Positions 8,830 through 19,283 are shown, counted from the stretch's first letter. The stretch: 64,000 bases of DNA from Draconibacterium halophilum (GCF_010448835.1 NZ_CP048409.1:4691501-4755500); one strand, 5' to 3'. The notes: generated by a model not told the origin, from the sequence alone. Program-made: numbers and translations.

Positions 8830-11238
8830 ATGGGGAAAAAGGAGGAGAATAGCTGTGTACATTGTGGTGCCGATTGTGGAAACAATCCTGTTGTTTGGAA
8901 CAACCAGAATTTCTGTTGCAACGGATGTAAAACGGTTTATCAACTCCTAAACGAAAACAAGCTATACAATTATTACAACCTGGAAGAAACGCCGGGAATA
9001 AAAGAGGAAAGCACCACCGAATTTGGTAATAAATATGCTTTTCTTGATAACGATGAAGTAAAGGAAAAACTAATTTCGTTTACCGAAGGCAGCATTTCGA
9101 AAGTAAAATTTTATGTGCCTGTTATCCACTGCGCTTCGTGCATTTGGTTGCTCGAGCACCTGTATAAACTACACAAAGGCGTCCGGCATTCGTTTGTAAA
9201 TTTTACGCGTAAAGAGGTTGACATTACTTTTGATGAAAAAGAAATTTCGTTGCGGCAACTGGTTGAACTGCTGGCATCCATTCATTACATTCCCGATCTT
9301 TCGCAAAGCCTTACCGATAAAAAAGAAGATAAATCATACAAAAAACTGCTTTACAAAATTGGCGTTGCCGGCTTTGTGTTTATTAACGTTATGACTTACA
9401 GTTTGCCGGCCTATTTTAATGGCGAACCGCTGAGCGACAAATTGCAATCGTTGTTTAGTATTCTAAGTTACATTCTGGTCATTCCGGTGACTTTTTACAG
9501 TGGCAGCGATTATTATATATCGGCCATTAAAAACCTGCTGAAAAAGAACATCAGCATCGACCTGCCCATCGCGCTGGGAATTATTGTGCTTTTCGTGGTT
9601 ACCAGTTACGAGGTGCTTTTTACAGGTGGTCCGGGTTACAGTGATAGTTTGTCGGGCCTCATCTTTTTTCTTTTAGTAGGAAAATGGTACCAAAGCAAAA
9701 CATACGAAGCCCTATCGTTCGACCGCAATTACAAATCGTATTTCCCGATTGCCGTTACTAAAATCAACAAACAGATTGAAGAAAGCATTCTGATTGAAAA
9801 AATTGAAGTGGACGATGAGCTGATTATTCGGAATAAAGAGCTCGTTCCGGCTGATGCAGAGTTGATCGATGGCGAAGGCCGAATCGATTACAGTTTTGTT
9901 ACCGGCGAATCCACTCCGATTGTTAAAAAACCCGGCGATTTTATTTATGCCGGAGGACGACAAATGGGTGGGATAATTCGTATTCGGGTGAAAAAAGAAG
10001 TAAACCAGAGTCACCTCACCAAACTCTGGAACCAGGATAAATCGTACGAAAAACCAAGCGACTCCTTAAAAACATTGTCAGATCAAATAAGTCATTATTT
10101 TACCTTGATTGTAATTGCCATTGCAATAATTGGCTTTACTTTTTGGACAATTAAAGGAGAAATGCATACCGCAATATTTGTTTTTACTGCCGTTTTAATT
10201 GTGGCTTGTCCCTGCGCTTTGGCACTTTCTATTCCCTTCACTTTTGGTAATACCATGCGTATTTTTGGCAAGCGCGGTCTTTATATTAAAAACACTGAGG
10301 TAATTGAAAAGCTTTCGCACATTAACAGCATTGTGTTTGATAAAACCGGGACACTAACTCAGCCCAACCAAAACAAAGTAGTTTATTCAGGAGTTGAACT
10401 TTCATCCTCCGAAAAAGAGGCTATTTTCTCGCTTACCCGACAATCGACACATCCGTTGAGTACAGCACTTTCGCAATCATTTAACGGATTGCCATACCAT
10501 GCGCCGGAGCATTTTGTGGAAGTTGCCGGGCGCGGGATTTTTGGGAAAGTAAACGACATTAACCTGCGTATCGGCTCAGAAGAATATGTGACCAACTCAC
10601 CCACTTCTCAAAAGAAAAAAACTTCGATGGTTTATGTGGCTATTGATGATGAACTGAAAGGACATTTTACGATTAGCAACCAGTACCGCTCAGGTTTTAA
10701 TAAGGTATTAAGTTCGCTTAAACAGGGGTTTAGCCTTTTCCTAATTTCGGGTGACAACGATGCTGAAGCCGATAACCTATCAGAATTTTTTGAAAAGGAG
10801 CATATGCTTTTCGACCAGAAACCCGGCGACAAAGCTGCTTTTATACAATCACAACAAAACAAAGGAAATACCGTGCTTATGACCGGCGATGGACTAAACG
10901 ATGCCGGCGCATTAATGCAAAGCGATGTGGCACTTACCATTGCAGATAAAGTATACCACTTCTCGCCTGCAAGCGATGCAGTTCTTGAAGCAGAAAAATT
11001 TAATCAGCTGGCAAACTTTATACGTTTCACAAAAACATCGCTGAACATTGTAAAACTTAGTTTTGCCATTTCATTTTGTTACAATATTATCGGAATTGCT
11101 TTTGCGCTTAGTGGAAATCTTTCGCCGGTGGTGGCAGCTATTTTAATGCCTATTTCTTCGGTGTCGGTAGTTGCCTTTGCAACCTTTGCAACGCGGTTGG
11201 CCGGAAAGGTTAAATTGCGCAGAATCACAGACGACTAA
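8830..11238 (+). CDS. ccoI: CcoI/FixI copper-exporting P1B-type ATPase
   Basis: This is an 802-residue P-type ATPase. The N-terminus has a Cys-rich metal-binding segment (C-x2-C-x3-C, then C-C-x2-C, residues ~8-40), then an HMA-like domain with H-C-A-S-C-I-W. The core shows the P1B metal site C-P-C-A-L-A-L-S, the phosphorylation motif D-K-T-G-T-L-T, the T-G-E-S actuator motif and the hinge G-D-G-L-N-D. Combined with the preceding genes it is CcoI/FixI, supplying copper for the oxidase CuB centre. The gene begins 26 bases after the previous stop and ends the cbb3 cluster. Confidence 0.93.
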   Translation: MGKKEENSCVHCGADCGNNPVVWNNQNFCCNGCKTVYQLLNENKLYNYYNLEETPGIKEESTTEFGNKYAFLDNDEVKEKLISFTEGSISKVKFYVPVIHCASCIWLLEHLYKLHKGVRHSFVNFTRKEVDITFDEKEISLRQLVELLASIHYIPDLSQSLTDKKEDKSYKKLLYKIGVAGFVFINVMTYSLPAYFNGEPLSDKLQSLFSILSYILVIPVTFYSGSDYYISAIKNLLKKNISIDLPIALGIIVLFVVTSYEVLFTGGPGYSDSLSGLIFFLLVGKWYQSKTYEALSFDRNYKSYFPIAVTKINKQIEESILIEKIEVDDELIIRNKELVPADAELIDGEGRIDYSFVTGESTPIVKKPGDFIYAGGRQMGGIIRIRVKKEVNQSHLTKLWNQDKSYEKPSDSLKTLSDQISHYFTLIVIAIAIIGFTFWTIKGEMHTAIFVFTAVLIVACPCALALSIPFTFGNTMRIFGKRGLYIKNTEVIEKLSHINSIVFDKTGTLTQPNQNKVVYSGVELSSSEKEAIFSLTRQSTHPLSTALSQSFNGLPYHAPEHFVEVAGRGIFGKVNDINLRIGSEEYVTNSPTSQKKKTSMVYVAIDDELKGHFTISNQYRSGFNKVLSSLKQGFSLFLISGDNDAEADNLSEFFEKEHMLFDQKPGDKAAFIQSQQNKGNTVLMTGDGLNDAGALMQSDVALTIADKVYHFSPASDAVLEAEKFNQLANFIRFTKTSLNIVKLSFAISFCYNIIGIAFALSGNLSPVVAAILMPISSVSVVAFATFATRLAGKVKLRRITDD

Positions 11239-11309
11239 ACCACAAAATCTTCTCTTTAATATTTTACGTTCTAACTCGAATTCACCCTCCAAATGAGCAT
11301 CTGTACAAA

Positions 11310-11339
11310 TTGTTTAAAACAAGTATTTAAGTATTTTTG
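11310..11339 (+). promoter_or_regulatory. Bacteroidota-type promoter for the phosphonate/glycan operon
   Basis: TTG at 11310-11312, a 19-base spacer and TATTTTTG at 11332-11339 match the known Bacteroidota housekeeping consensus (TTG, 19 bases, TAnnTTTG). The first gene starts 16 bases further on. No equally good promoter was seen in the following nine short intergenic gaps. Confidence 0.72.
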
Positions 11340-11355
11340 TACAAAATCAAGTTAA

Positions 11356-12657
11356 ATGAGCAAATTGGTATACGTTGGGATGAGTGCAGATTTGATTCAT
11401 CCCGGCCATTTGAATATTATAAAGGAAGCCAGCAAGTTAGGAAAAGTAACTATTGGCTTATTAACCGACAAAGCAATTGCAAGTTATAAGCGGCTACCTA
11501 CCTTAAAATATGAGCAACGTAAAATCGTAATTGAAAACATAAAAGGCGTAGACCAAGTTGTCCCTCAGGAGGAACTGGATTATACCCGAAACCTGGAGAA
11601 ATATAAACCGCATTTTGTAGTTCATGGCGACGATTGGAAAACTGGCGTGCAGAGTAAAACTCGCCAGAAAGTAATTGACACCCTGGCACAGTGGGATGGA
11701 AAACTTATCGAAGTTCCTTATACAGCAGGTATTTCGTCGTCGCAATTGAATCAAAGTATAAAAGAAATTGGCACAACTCCCGAGGTTCGGATGGGTAAAC
11801 TCCGTCGCCTTATTTATGCAAAACCTATTGTAAAAGTAATGGAAGCACACAACGGCCTTACAGGTTTGATCGTTGAAAATTCGAATGTGGAAGTTAACGG
11901 ACAAAAGCGTGAGTTTGATGCCATGTGGTTAAGCAGCCTTACTGATTCTACAATAAAAGGAAAACCCGATATTGAGGCAGTTGACGTAACATCCCGTCTT
12001 CATGGATTGAACGACATTCTGGAAGTTACAACAAAACCCATTATTTACGATGGCGACACAGGTGGTATTCCCGAGCACTTTGTTTTTACGATTCGTTCGT
12101 TGGAACGTTTAGGCGTTTCTGCAATTATCATTGAAGATAAAACGGGTTTAAAAAAGAATTCTCTTTTCGGAACCGATATCGCCCAGACTCAAGATAGCAT
12201 CGAGAACTTCTGCATTAAAATTCGGGCGGGAAAAAAAGCACAAGTCACCAAAGACTTTATGATTATTGCCCGTATTGAGAGCTTAATTTTGAATAAAGGA
12301 ATTGAAGATGCACTGAAGCGTGCTGAAGCTTATATTGCTGCCGGTGCTGATGGAATTATGATTCACAGCAGACAGAAAGACGGTAAAGAGATTATGGAAT
12401 TCTGCGATGCTTATAATAAGCTTGAAAAACGTGCACCACTTATCGCTGTGCCAACAAGCTATAATCATATGAAAGAGCAGGAACTTATTGATGCGGGCGT
12501 TAATGTTGTAATTTATGCCAACCAACTCCTTCGAGCAGCCTACCCTGCAATGATGGATGTGGCAAAAGGTATTCTTAAACACGAACGCTCGTTGGAAGTA
12601 AGTAATAAGTGCATGTCGATAAAAGAAATTCTGGAACTTATTCCGGGAACTAAATAG
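11356..12657 (+). CDS. aepX: Phosphoenolpyruvate mutase with N-terminal cytidylyltransferase domain
   Basis: The 433-residue protein is bifunctional by domain content. Residues ~1-135 are a nucleotidyltransferase-like domain (H15-P-G-H18 HxGH motif, family of glycerol-3-phosphate cytidylyltransferase). Residues ~145-433 are PEP mutase of the isocitrate lyase superfamily, with the signature E260-D-K-T-G-x-K-K-N-S and an upstream D-G-D-T-G-G. PEP mutase forms the C-P bond of phosphonopyruvate, the first step of nearly all known phosphonate pathways. The fused domain probably makes a CMP-activated phosphonate for transfer to a glycan. It opens the ten-gene run. Confidence 0.92.
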   Translation: MSKLVYVGMSADLIHPGHLNIIKEASKLGKVTIGLLTDKAIASYKRLPTLKYEQRKIVIENIKGVDQVVPQEELDYTRNLEKYKPHFVVHGDDWKTGVQSKTRQKVIDTLAQWDGKLIEVPYTAGISSSQLNQSIKEIGTTPEVRMGKLRRLIYAKPIVKVMEAHNGLTGLIVENSNVEVNGQKREFDAMWLSSLTDSTIKGKPDIEAVDVTSRLHGLNDILEVTTKPIIYDGDTGGIPEHFVFTIRSLERLGVSAIIIEDKTGLKKNSLFGTDIAQTQDSIENFCIKIRAGKKAQVTKDFMIIARIESLILNKGIEDALKRAEAYIAAGADGIMIHSRQKDGKEIMEFCDAYNKLEKRAPLIAVPTSYNHMKEQELIDAGVNVVIYANQLLRAAYPAMMDVAKGILKHERSLEVSNKCMSIKEILELIPGTK

Positions 12658-12717
12658 TTGCTGAAGCTACATATTACGCAAGACAAAACTTATGAGTAGT
12701 TATAACATCAATTCAAA

Positions 12718-13848
12718 ATGATAAAACCGGAACTTTTTTATAAGTGGCTGACAAACGCTGACATCGATTTTTTTAGTGGTGTCCCCGATTCGCTGCTAAA
12801 AGATATTTGTGCGTATATAACTGATCATACTTCTCCGGAAAAGCATATTATCGCTGCTAACGAAGGAAATGCAGTTGCACTTGCTGCCGGGTACCACATG
12901 GCATCCGGGAAAATTCCACTGGTTTACATGCAGAATTCCGGTTTAGGCAATATAGTTAATCCACTGCTTTCGCTTACCAATAAACAAGTGTACAATATTC
13001 CACTATTAATGATGATTGGATGGAGGGGAGAACCCGGGAAAAAAGACGAACCTCAGCACGTTGCACAAGGCCGTTTAACATTGGATTTACTCGAAACGAT
13101 GGAAGTTCCTTATCAGATACTCAGCGACGATGCCGATGAGGCAAAAAAGCAGTTTGATTTGGCCATTACACATATTTCCGAAAATAATCAACCTTACGCA
13201 TTGGTAATCCGCAAAGGACTATTCGAGAGGTATAAATTAAAAGCCACCATCAAGAATAGCTACACGTTAATTCGGGAAGAAGCGATTAAGCAAATAGTGG
13301 AAAAACTATCGGGTAACGAGATAATTGTTTCTACAACAGGCAAAACCTCGCGAGAGTTATTTGAAATACGTGAAGCATTAGGTCAGGGACACGATTCAGA
13401 TTTTCTGACCGTTGGTTGTATGGGTCACGCCAACCAGATTGCCGTTGGAATGGCCATTGCAAAACCCAATCGTAAAGTAATTTGTATTGATGGCGATGGT
13501 GCCTTGTTGATGCACATGGGTTCGATGGCGATAAACGGAGCAGTATCTCCCAAAAATTTCATTCATATTGTGATAAACAACGGTTCGCACGAATCGGTTG
13601 GTGGCCAACCTACTGTAGCCGACAGTATTGATGTGGTTAAAATTGCGGAGGCCAGTAATTATAAATCAGCTATTTCAGTTTCCTCATCTGAAGCTTTGAA
13701 TTCAGTACTTACAGAAATTGACGCAATTGAAGGACCTGCCCTTATTGAAATAAAAACAAAAGTTGGATCGCGCGACGATCTTGGTCGTCCAACAGTAAAA
13801 CCTGTGGATAACAAAAAAGCTTTGATGCAAAACTTTAAATCAAAGTAA
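12718..13848 (+). CDS. aepY: Phosphonopyruvate decarboxylase
   Basis: A 376-residue thiamine-diphosphate enzyme. The N-terminal Pyr domain contains G-V-P-D-S-L and the catalytic-type N-E-G-N-A-V region. The C-terminal PP domain contains G-D-G-A-L-L-M followed by N-N-G (cofactor/Mg binding, residues ~260-290). The length is typical of phosphonopyruvate decarboxylase, which converts phosphonopyruvate to phosphonoacetaldehyde and pulls the unfavourable PEP mutase step forward. It lies 60 bases after the mutase gene and 3 bases before the dehydrogenase. Confidence 0.9.
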   Translation: MIKPELFYKWLTNADIDFFSGVPDSLLKDICAYITDHTSPEKHIIAANEGNAVALAAGYHMASGKIPLVYMQNSGLGNIVNPLLSLTNKQVYNIPLLMMIGWRGEPGKKDEPQHVAQGRLTLDLLETMEVPYQILSDDADEAKKQFDLAITHISENNQPYALVIRKGLFERYKLKATIKNSYTLIREEAIKQIVEKLSGNEIIVSTTGKTSRELFEIREALGQGHDSDFLTVGCMGHANQIAVGMAIAKPNRKVICIDGDGALLMHMGSMAINGAVSPKNFIHIVINNGSHESVGGQPTVADSIDVVKIAEASNYKSAISVSSSEALNSVLTEIDAIEGPALIEIKTKVGSRDDLGRPTVKPVDNKKALMQNFKSK

Positions 13849-13851
13849 ACC

Positions 13852-14973
13852 ATGCAGCATGTCATTTATCAGAATAACGAATACGCCGAATTAAAGAAGC
13901 TACTTTCAGCACACAAACCTGAGAATATTTGTGTTGTACACACAAAACGTTCGTATAAATATTCAGGGGCTGAAACATTCATAATAAAATTAATTGGCAG
14001 CGGTTATTCTACTTTTTCCGATTTTAATCCGAACCCAAAGTACGACGACCTAAAGAAGGGACTAGACCTGATTAACTCGGGAACATTTAAACTTATTATT
14101 GCAATTGGTGGAGGAACAGCAATAGATATTGCCAAGATGATGAAAGCGCTGGCATATAAAAACTGCAACCTGGAACGTGTAATAAAAGGAAATGAACAAA
14201 TAACCGAAACCGGCATTCCTCTGTTAGCCATTCCAACAACAGCGGGAACAGGAGCCGAGGCTACCCAATTTTCGGTAATGTACATCGGGAAAAAGAAATA
14301 TTCCATTTCATCGGAATATATTTATCCTGAATATGTTTATCTCGATCCCACATTTTCAATGTCGGCACCGCCATATTTGACAGCATGTACAGGGCTGGAT
14401 GCTTTGTGCCAAGCTGTTGAAGCCCTTTGGTGCGTTAATGCAACAGAAGAATCAAACACTTATGCAGAAGAAGCTATATCGTTAGTGCACAACAACCTAC
14501 CAGATGCAGTTAATAATAACACAGAAGAAGCAAAAGCCGCCATGCAAACAGCGGCTTACCTTGCGGGTAAAGCCATAAACATAACACGCACAACAGCTCC
14601 GCATGCACTTTCATACGCTTTTACCAGCTACTATGGCATTCCGCACGGTCATGCTGTTGCAATGAGCCTGCCTTTTTTTGTTGAGTTTAATTATGCAGTT
14701 ACCGCTACCGATTGTATGGATAAACGTGGAGCTGATGCAGTGCGCCAACGAATCGAGTTATTTTTTAAAGCATTCAACACGAATAGCGACAATGCGAAAA
14801 CTGATCTGCAGGAATATTTCTCAAAAATTGGCATTGAAACATCCATATCAAGACTAATCGAGAACTTCGACCGTTCTATCATAATTGATAATGTAAATAC
14901 ACAGCGTTTAGGTAATAATCCGCGAAAAGTAACCAGCGAGACAATCTCTCAATTTATTGCCAGAACCACTTAA
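13852..14973 (+). CDS. Iron-type alcohol dehydrogenase, probable phosphonoacetaldehyde reductase
   Basis: This 373-residue member of the iron-containing alcohol dehydrogenase family has the nucleotide-binding G-G-G-T-A-I-D turn near residue 85, a T-T-A-G-T-G-A-E segment near residue 130, and metal-binding His residues in A-P-H-A-L-S and G-H-A-V. In phosphonate clusters this family reduces phosphonoacetaldehyde to 2-hydroxyethylphosphonate. No aminotransferase for 2-aminoethylphosphonate is present nearby, which favours the hydroxyethyl product. The substrate is inferred from context. Confidence 0.84.
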   Translation: MQHVIYQNNEYAELKKLLSAHKPENICVVHTKRSYKYSGAETFIIKLIGSGYSTFSDFNPNPKYDDLKKGLDLINSGTFKLIIAIGGGTAIDIAKMMKALAYKNCNLERVIKGNEQITETGIPLLAIPTTAGTGAEATQFSVMYIGKKKYSISSEYIYPEYVYLDPTFSMSAPPYLTACTGLDALCQAVEALWCVNATEESNTYAEEAISLVHNNLPDAVNNNTEEAKAAMQTAAYLAGKAINITRTTAPHALSYAFTSYYGIPHGHAVAMSLPFFVEFNYAVTATDCMDKRGADAVRQRIELFFKAFNTNSDNAKTDLQEYFSKIGIETSISRLIENFDRSIIIDNVNTQRLGNNPRKVTSETISQFIARTT

Positions 14974-14982
14974 ACTCAACCT

Positions 14983-16206
14983 ATGATTCTATTATACATC
15001 GATCCCGCATCAACAAGTGCTTTGCTCTATATATTTATTGCAATTGGTGCAACGCTTGCTTTCACCCTGAAAGGTTCTTTTTACCGAATCGTAAATTTTG
15101 TAAAAGGGAAAGGCTTTAGAAACAATTACGATTTTGAAGGGCATGATATCCTGTTCTATTCGGAAGGGAAACAATATTGGAATGTTTTTTTACCGGTTAT
15201 TCAGGCATTGGAGAAAAAAAATGTACCATGCGGCTATCTGACATCGGATGAAAATGATCCCGGGTTAGCGTATGAATCGTCGTTAATGAAGGCAAAATAC
15301 ATTGGCAACCTGACCATGACATCGGTTTATTTGAATAAACTGAAGGCCAAATTTGTTGGAATGACCACGCCGCAGTTGGATGTTATGATGATTCGCCGCT
15401 CGAAAAACGTTGAACACTACGGACACATTGTTCATGCCCCAATCGACATCTTTTCGTACCGGAAGTTTGCATTCGATTATTTCGACTCGGTATTTTGTTC
15501 AGGCTATCATCAGATAGAAGGGATTAAGAAACTGGAAGAAAAACGAGGAACGGATAAAAAACTACTTTTGAAATCGGGGCTCACTTATTACGATGTAATG
15601 TTGGAACACAACAAAAAAAATGGGTTTGCAAAGCTCGACAATAAAGTAGTTTTGGTCGCGCCAACCTGGAAAGAATATTCAATATTAAACCGTTTTGGAG
15701 TTCGCTTTTTCGAAAATCTGCTGAAAGATACAAGCTTTGACGTTATTCTTCGTCCTCATCCGCAAAGCTATGTGAGTTTTCCGGAGGTGATTGGAGAAAT
15801 TGAAAAGCACTTTAAAAACGAGCCACGTTTTTCAGTGGATAGAAATCCTCTGGGAAATGCAAGTATGGAAAAATCGAGCGCGATGATAAGTGATCTGTCG
15901 GGCGTTATTTGGGATTACGCATTTTTGTATGCAAAACCTGTAATACTGCTTAAAACCGAGGCCGATGCGATGCTTGGTTTCGAAGGAAGCGAGTTGGATT
16001 ACGAGATGTGGGAAATGCGCGAGCGACCACGTTTAGGCAAAAATTTCGACGAAAACGACATTGATGATATTGGAGCGATTGTAACTGAAACAATTGAAAA
16101 TCCGAGTGTAAATACCCTGGAAAAATTACGGAATGAATCGGTATACAATTTTGGCAAAGCCGGTGAAACTGTAGCCAATCAGATTATTGACATTGTAAAT
16201 AACTAA
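14983..16206 (+). CDS. CDP-glycerol glycerophosphotransferase-like protein with membrane N-terminus
   Basis: The 407-residue protein starts with a Tyr-Ile-Asp-Pro motif and one transmembrane helix (residues ~10-32). A GT-B-like TagB/TagF domain follows: the nucleotide/phosphate-binding R-P-H-P segment near residue 260 and a D-L-S-G-V-I-W-D-Y pattern near residue 305 are typical of CDP-glycerol:glycerophosphotransferases. In this context a CMP-phosphonate from the first gene of the operon is a plausible donor instead of CDP-glycerol; that is inference. Cytoplasmic face, membrane bound. It starts 9 bases after the dehydrogenase. Confidence 0.82.
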   Translation: MILLYIDPASTSALLYIFIAIGATLAFTLKGSFYRIVNFVKGKGFRNNYDFEGHDILFYSEGKQYWNVFLPVIQALEKKNVPCGYLTSDENDPGLAYESSLMKAKYIGNLTMTSVYLNKLKAKFVGMTTPQLDVMMIRRSKNVEHYGHIVHAPIDIFSYRKFAFDYFDSVFCSGYHQIEGIKKLEEKRGTDKKLLLKSGLTYYDVMLEHNKKNGFAKLDNKVVLVAPTWKEYSILNRFGVRFFENLLKDTSFDVILRPHPQSYVSFPEVIGEIEKHFKNEPRFSVDRNPLGNASMEKSSAMISDLSGVIWDYAFLYAKPVILLKTEADAMLGFEGSELDYEMWEMRERPRLGKNFDENDIDDIGAIVTETIENPSVNTLEKLRNESVYNFGKAGETVANQIIDIVNN

Positions 16207-16238
16207 TACGGGTCTCGCTAACAAATCCTATTCATTTT

Positions 16239-19200
16239 ATGGATTCAATATTATCGCCATTTATATACATCATCCGCACCATTTACGAAGCCTGTTACAG
16301 TTTAACAGGCAACTATGGCGTATCAATATTGCTTTTAAGTTTTGCCGTTTCGCTGTTACTACTTCCCATATTTGTCTATATCGAAAAAGCCAAAAAACGC
16401 GACGATGCTATAAAAAGAAGAATGCAGCCTTTGGTAAACGAAATTAAGCAGGTGTACACCGGACAGGAGCGTTATTATTACCTAAAAACACTTAACCGAC
16501 AGTTTGGGTACAGCCAGTTTAAATCACTCGTTCCGATACTTAGCCTGTTAGTTCAGATACCTTTTTTTATTGCCGCATATCAATACCTCGACAACTTGGA
16601 AGCCATTCAAGGTGTTTCATTTGGCCCACTAGCTGATCTTTCAGAACCCGATCATCTGTTTGGATTCGTGAATGTGCTTCCCATATTAATGACGCTTGTA
16701 AATTTACTGACAGTCTGGTTCTATACCCGAAACGGCAATACATCGGAGCGAATTCAAATGACTGTTGTTGCCGGGGTTTTTCTTGTTCTGCTTTACAATC
16801 TACCATCAGGTTTGGTTCTTTACTGGACAATGAATAATGTGTTTGCCTTTTTGCGCCTGTTCATTACTAACAGAGAAGTGTTTAGTCGAAAAAATGTACC
16901 TGATTCAATTGAAGCAAATAAAAAACCAGATCAGAAAGAGTGGTATTATATATTTCGCACAAAACTGAAAAAAGAGCTATCACTTAACTGGCAAAGCTAT
17001 CTTTCCATTACGATTATTTCATTCATAATCCTGCAACTATTTTATACTACAATTATTAGTGAACAACTTCATGTGGTTAGTAAAATAGTTGGGCGCACAA
17101 TAGCGGCATTAATTATATCTTTTATAGCAAGTACTTTAAGCATCTACTACTCTGCCATTAAAAATGGAATAGAAAAAACACCTACAGCTGTTATACTGTC
17201 AGCACTATTTGTTTCGCTATATCTATACCTGGCATCACTTTTTAATTACAACGGAGTAAATGAAGATTTAGCAATAATGTCCTTAGTGCTATCGGTAATT
17301 CTTCAGATTATTTGTGTGATTAAAACAAAGCTATTATCGGAAATAAAGTTTAAGTATTTCTTCCAGTTCATTTTGTTGATCTGCCTAGTTATTCAGGCTT
17401 TTCACTTTCTCTCTTTAGAAAATACTCACATACTTGAGTTATTGAATTTTGGAAATAGCAAAACCAACTCAAAAATGCAGGATGTTGCGTTATGGGGCTT
17501 GCTGTTTGTCTTTATCATATTGCCATTTACATTCAGAAGCAAGGCCAAAACCAAATTAAATCCGGGCTTCATTTCGTTTTTTCTGAGCGTTCTATTCGTT
17601 TCAGGTTTTGTGCTAATCTGGAATCCCTTAGTTACTTTCTCAACTTTCCCTGAAGCTTTTCAGTTTGGAGCAAAATCAATAATAAATAGTGGTTTAATTC
17701 TAATGCCTCAAATTATTTTGGGATTGCTATTTCTATACTGGCTTCTTCCCAAAAGTGTTCGTTTCTATTTTTCTGTCATTTCCGTGATGCTGGTGTTTAT
17801 TAGTGTTATTCATAGCAGTATAATTCCAATAAATGTAGGAACGCTGCAAGGATTAAACTACTCCAGAAGTAGTGAGATTGATACACCATATCTAGAGTAT
17901 TTGTTAGAGGCATTTGCTAATGTTGGGCTCTTTTTTCTGGTTCGATTACTATTCCGGAAATATAAAATACGCCACCTCAATATACTCCTTATTATTCTGA
18001 ATCTGATAGTTATTGGTCAGGCGCTTTATGCTATACAATCGAAAGACCTTCATCGTATTAATGAGGGCGACAGAATTGTAAGCCTATCAAAAAACATTGA
18101 TATTTCAGATCATAATATTACCTTATCGAAAGACAAAGAAAACGTAGTCGTTATAATGCTGGACATGATTGAAGGATGGTATTTTCAGCGTTATCTGGAT
18201 GAAAATCCTAAAACCAAAACTATTTTTGATGGTTTCACCTATTACCCCAATACCGTTTCATCTACGAATTACACGGGTGGATCTATGCCTGGCCTGATTG
18301 GCGGATATGATTTCGCGCCATTAGTTCTTGATGAGGATAAAGAGCACACGCTTAGGGAAAAAATGACAATGGCCGGAGAACAGCTACGCGATAAATCGCA
18401 GGAAAATGGATACTTTTATACCTGTAGCGATTTACCTTATTGCAAGATTGACAAAGGTACTTACGACCGTTATATCCCAATTTGGAGCGATAACTGGAGC
18501 CCCTTGAAAAAGGTGTTGAACATTGGCCAGAGTCGCAATATTGGAGTTGAAATACTGCGGTATAATGCCTTGTTTTTTAGCTCTCCGTTGTTATTTAAAC
18601 CTGTAATTTATGACAATGGCTCGTGGCATATGCAACAGAAGGGAATGAATGAACAAAATGACATAACCCGACATTATAATTCGTTGCGTGCATTGCCCTA
18701 TATCACCGACAACAGAGCGAGCAAAAAAACATTCACATTCATGTCGTACAAAGCAACACATTTCCCGTGGGATATCATCGCCGAGGACGGTTCATTTGTA
18801 CAAAATGTAGATCCTTATACAAATAATAAGTGGGGATTGGATATTGTTTCCAACTGGCTGAAGGTTCTAAAAGCCATAGATACATATGATAACACGCGTA
18901 TTATAATTGCCAGTGATCATGGCTTACGCCACGCAAAAGATACAGCTGCGGTAATGATTAATCACCCTTATAAAAACATTAATTACGATAAAGTTCCCTG
19001 GGCCGATATGTTGAACTTTTCTTCGTTATTATTGGTAAAAGATTTTTCTTCCACAGGAGAGATAACAACAGATTCAACATTAATGAGTACGCTTGATGTC
19101 CAGAATATTTCGTTTAACGGTAATTCGCCATTAATGATTGATTCTATTGACAACAGAACGCTTGATGCTGTAAAAGTATCCTGGGAAATAAAAATGAATG

Positions 19201-19283
19201 AGAATAAAGTCTATCCAATTTTACGCCAGTATGAGATAAATCAAAACATCTTTGATATTAATAATTGGACGCGAATAAAATAA
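16239..19283 (+). CDS. YidC/Oxa1-like domain fused to sulfatase/phosphotransferase-like domain (copy 1)
   Basis: The 1,014-residue protein has three zones. Residues ~20-215 align with the core of YidC/Oxa1: Q-P-L near residue 65, Q-I-P-F-F-I-A near 110, L-P-I-L-M, then N-L-P-S-G-L-V-L-Y-W-T. The groove arginine of E. coli YidC (R366) is Ser38 here. Residues ~250-620 are a second set of transmembrane helices. Residues ~635-1014 are an alkaline-phosphatase-superfamily domain: metal Asp642, candidate nucleophile Thr679 (T-G-G-S-M-P), a T-H-F-P-W histidine, and D893-H894-G. The catalytic layout resembles phosphoethanolamine and phosphoglycerol transferases (EptA, LtaS), suggesting periplasmic transfer of a phosphoryl or phosphonyl group to a glycan. 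Exact activity is unknown. Confidence 0.82.
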   Translation: MDSILSPFIYIIRTIYEACYSLTGNYGVSILLLSFAVSLLLLPIFVYIEKAKKRDDAIKRRMQPLVNEIKQVYTGQERYYYLKTLNRQFGYSQFKSLVPILSLLVQIPFFIAAYQYLDNLEAIQGVSFGPLADLSEPDHLFGFVNVLPILMTLVNLLTVWFYTRNGNTSERIQMTVVAGVFLVLLYNLPSGLVLYWTMNNVFAFLRLFITNREVFSRKNVPDSIEANKKPDQKEWYYIFRTKLKKELSLNWQSYLSITIISFIILQLFYTTIISEQLHVVSKIVGRTIAALIISFIASTLSIYYSAIKNGIEKTPTAVILSALFVSLYLYLASLFNYNGVNEDLAIMSLVLSVILQIICVIKTKLLSEIKFKYFFQFILLICLVIQAFHFLSLENTHILELLNFGNSKTNSKMQDVALWGLLFVFIILPFTFRSKAKTKLNPGFISFFLSVLFVSGFVLIWNPLVTFSTFPEAFQFGAKSIINSGLILMPQIILGLLFLYWLLPKSVRFYFSVISVMLVFISVIHSSIIPINVGTLQGLNYSRSSEIDTPYLEYLLEAFANVGLFFLVRLLFRKYKIRHLNILLIILNLIVIGQALYAIQSKDLHRINEGDRIVSLSKNIDISDHNITLSKDKENVVVIMLDMIEGWYFQRYLDENPKTKTIFDGFTYYPNTVSSTNYTGGSMPGLIGGYDFAPLVLDEDKEHTLREKMTMAGEQLRDKSQENGYFYTCSDLPYCKIDKGTYDRYIPIWSDNWSPLKKVLNIGQSRNIGVEILRYNALFFSSPLLFKPVIYDNGSWHMQQKGMNEQNDITRHYNSLRALPYITDNRASKKTFTFMSYKATHFPWDIIAEDGSFVQNVDPYTNNKWGLDIVSNWLKVLKAIDTYDNTRIIIASDHGLRHAKDTAAVMINHPYKNINYDKVPWADMLNFSSLLLVKDFSSTGEITTDSTLMSTLDVQNISFNGNSPLMIDSIDNRTLDAVKVSWEIKMNENKVYPILRQYEINQNIFDINNWTRIK

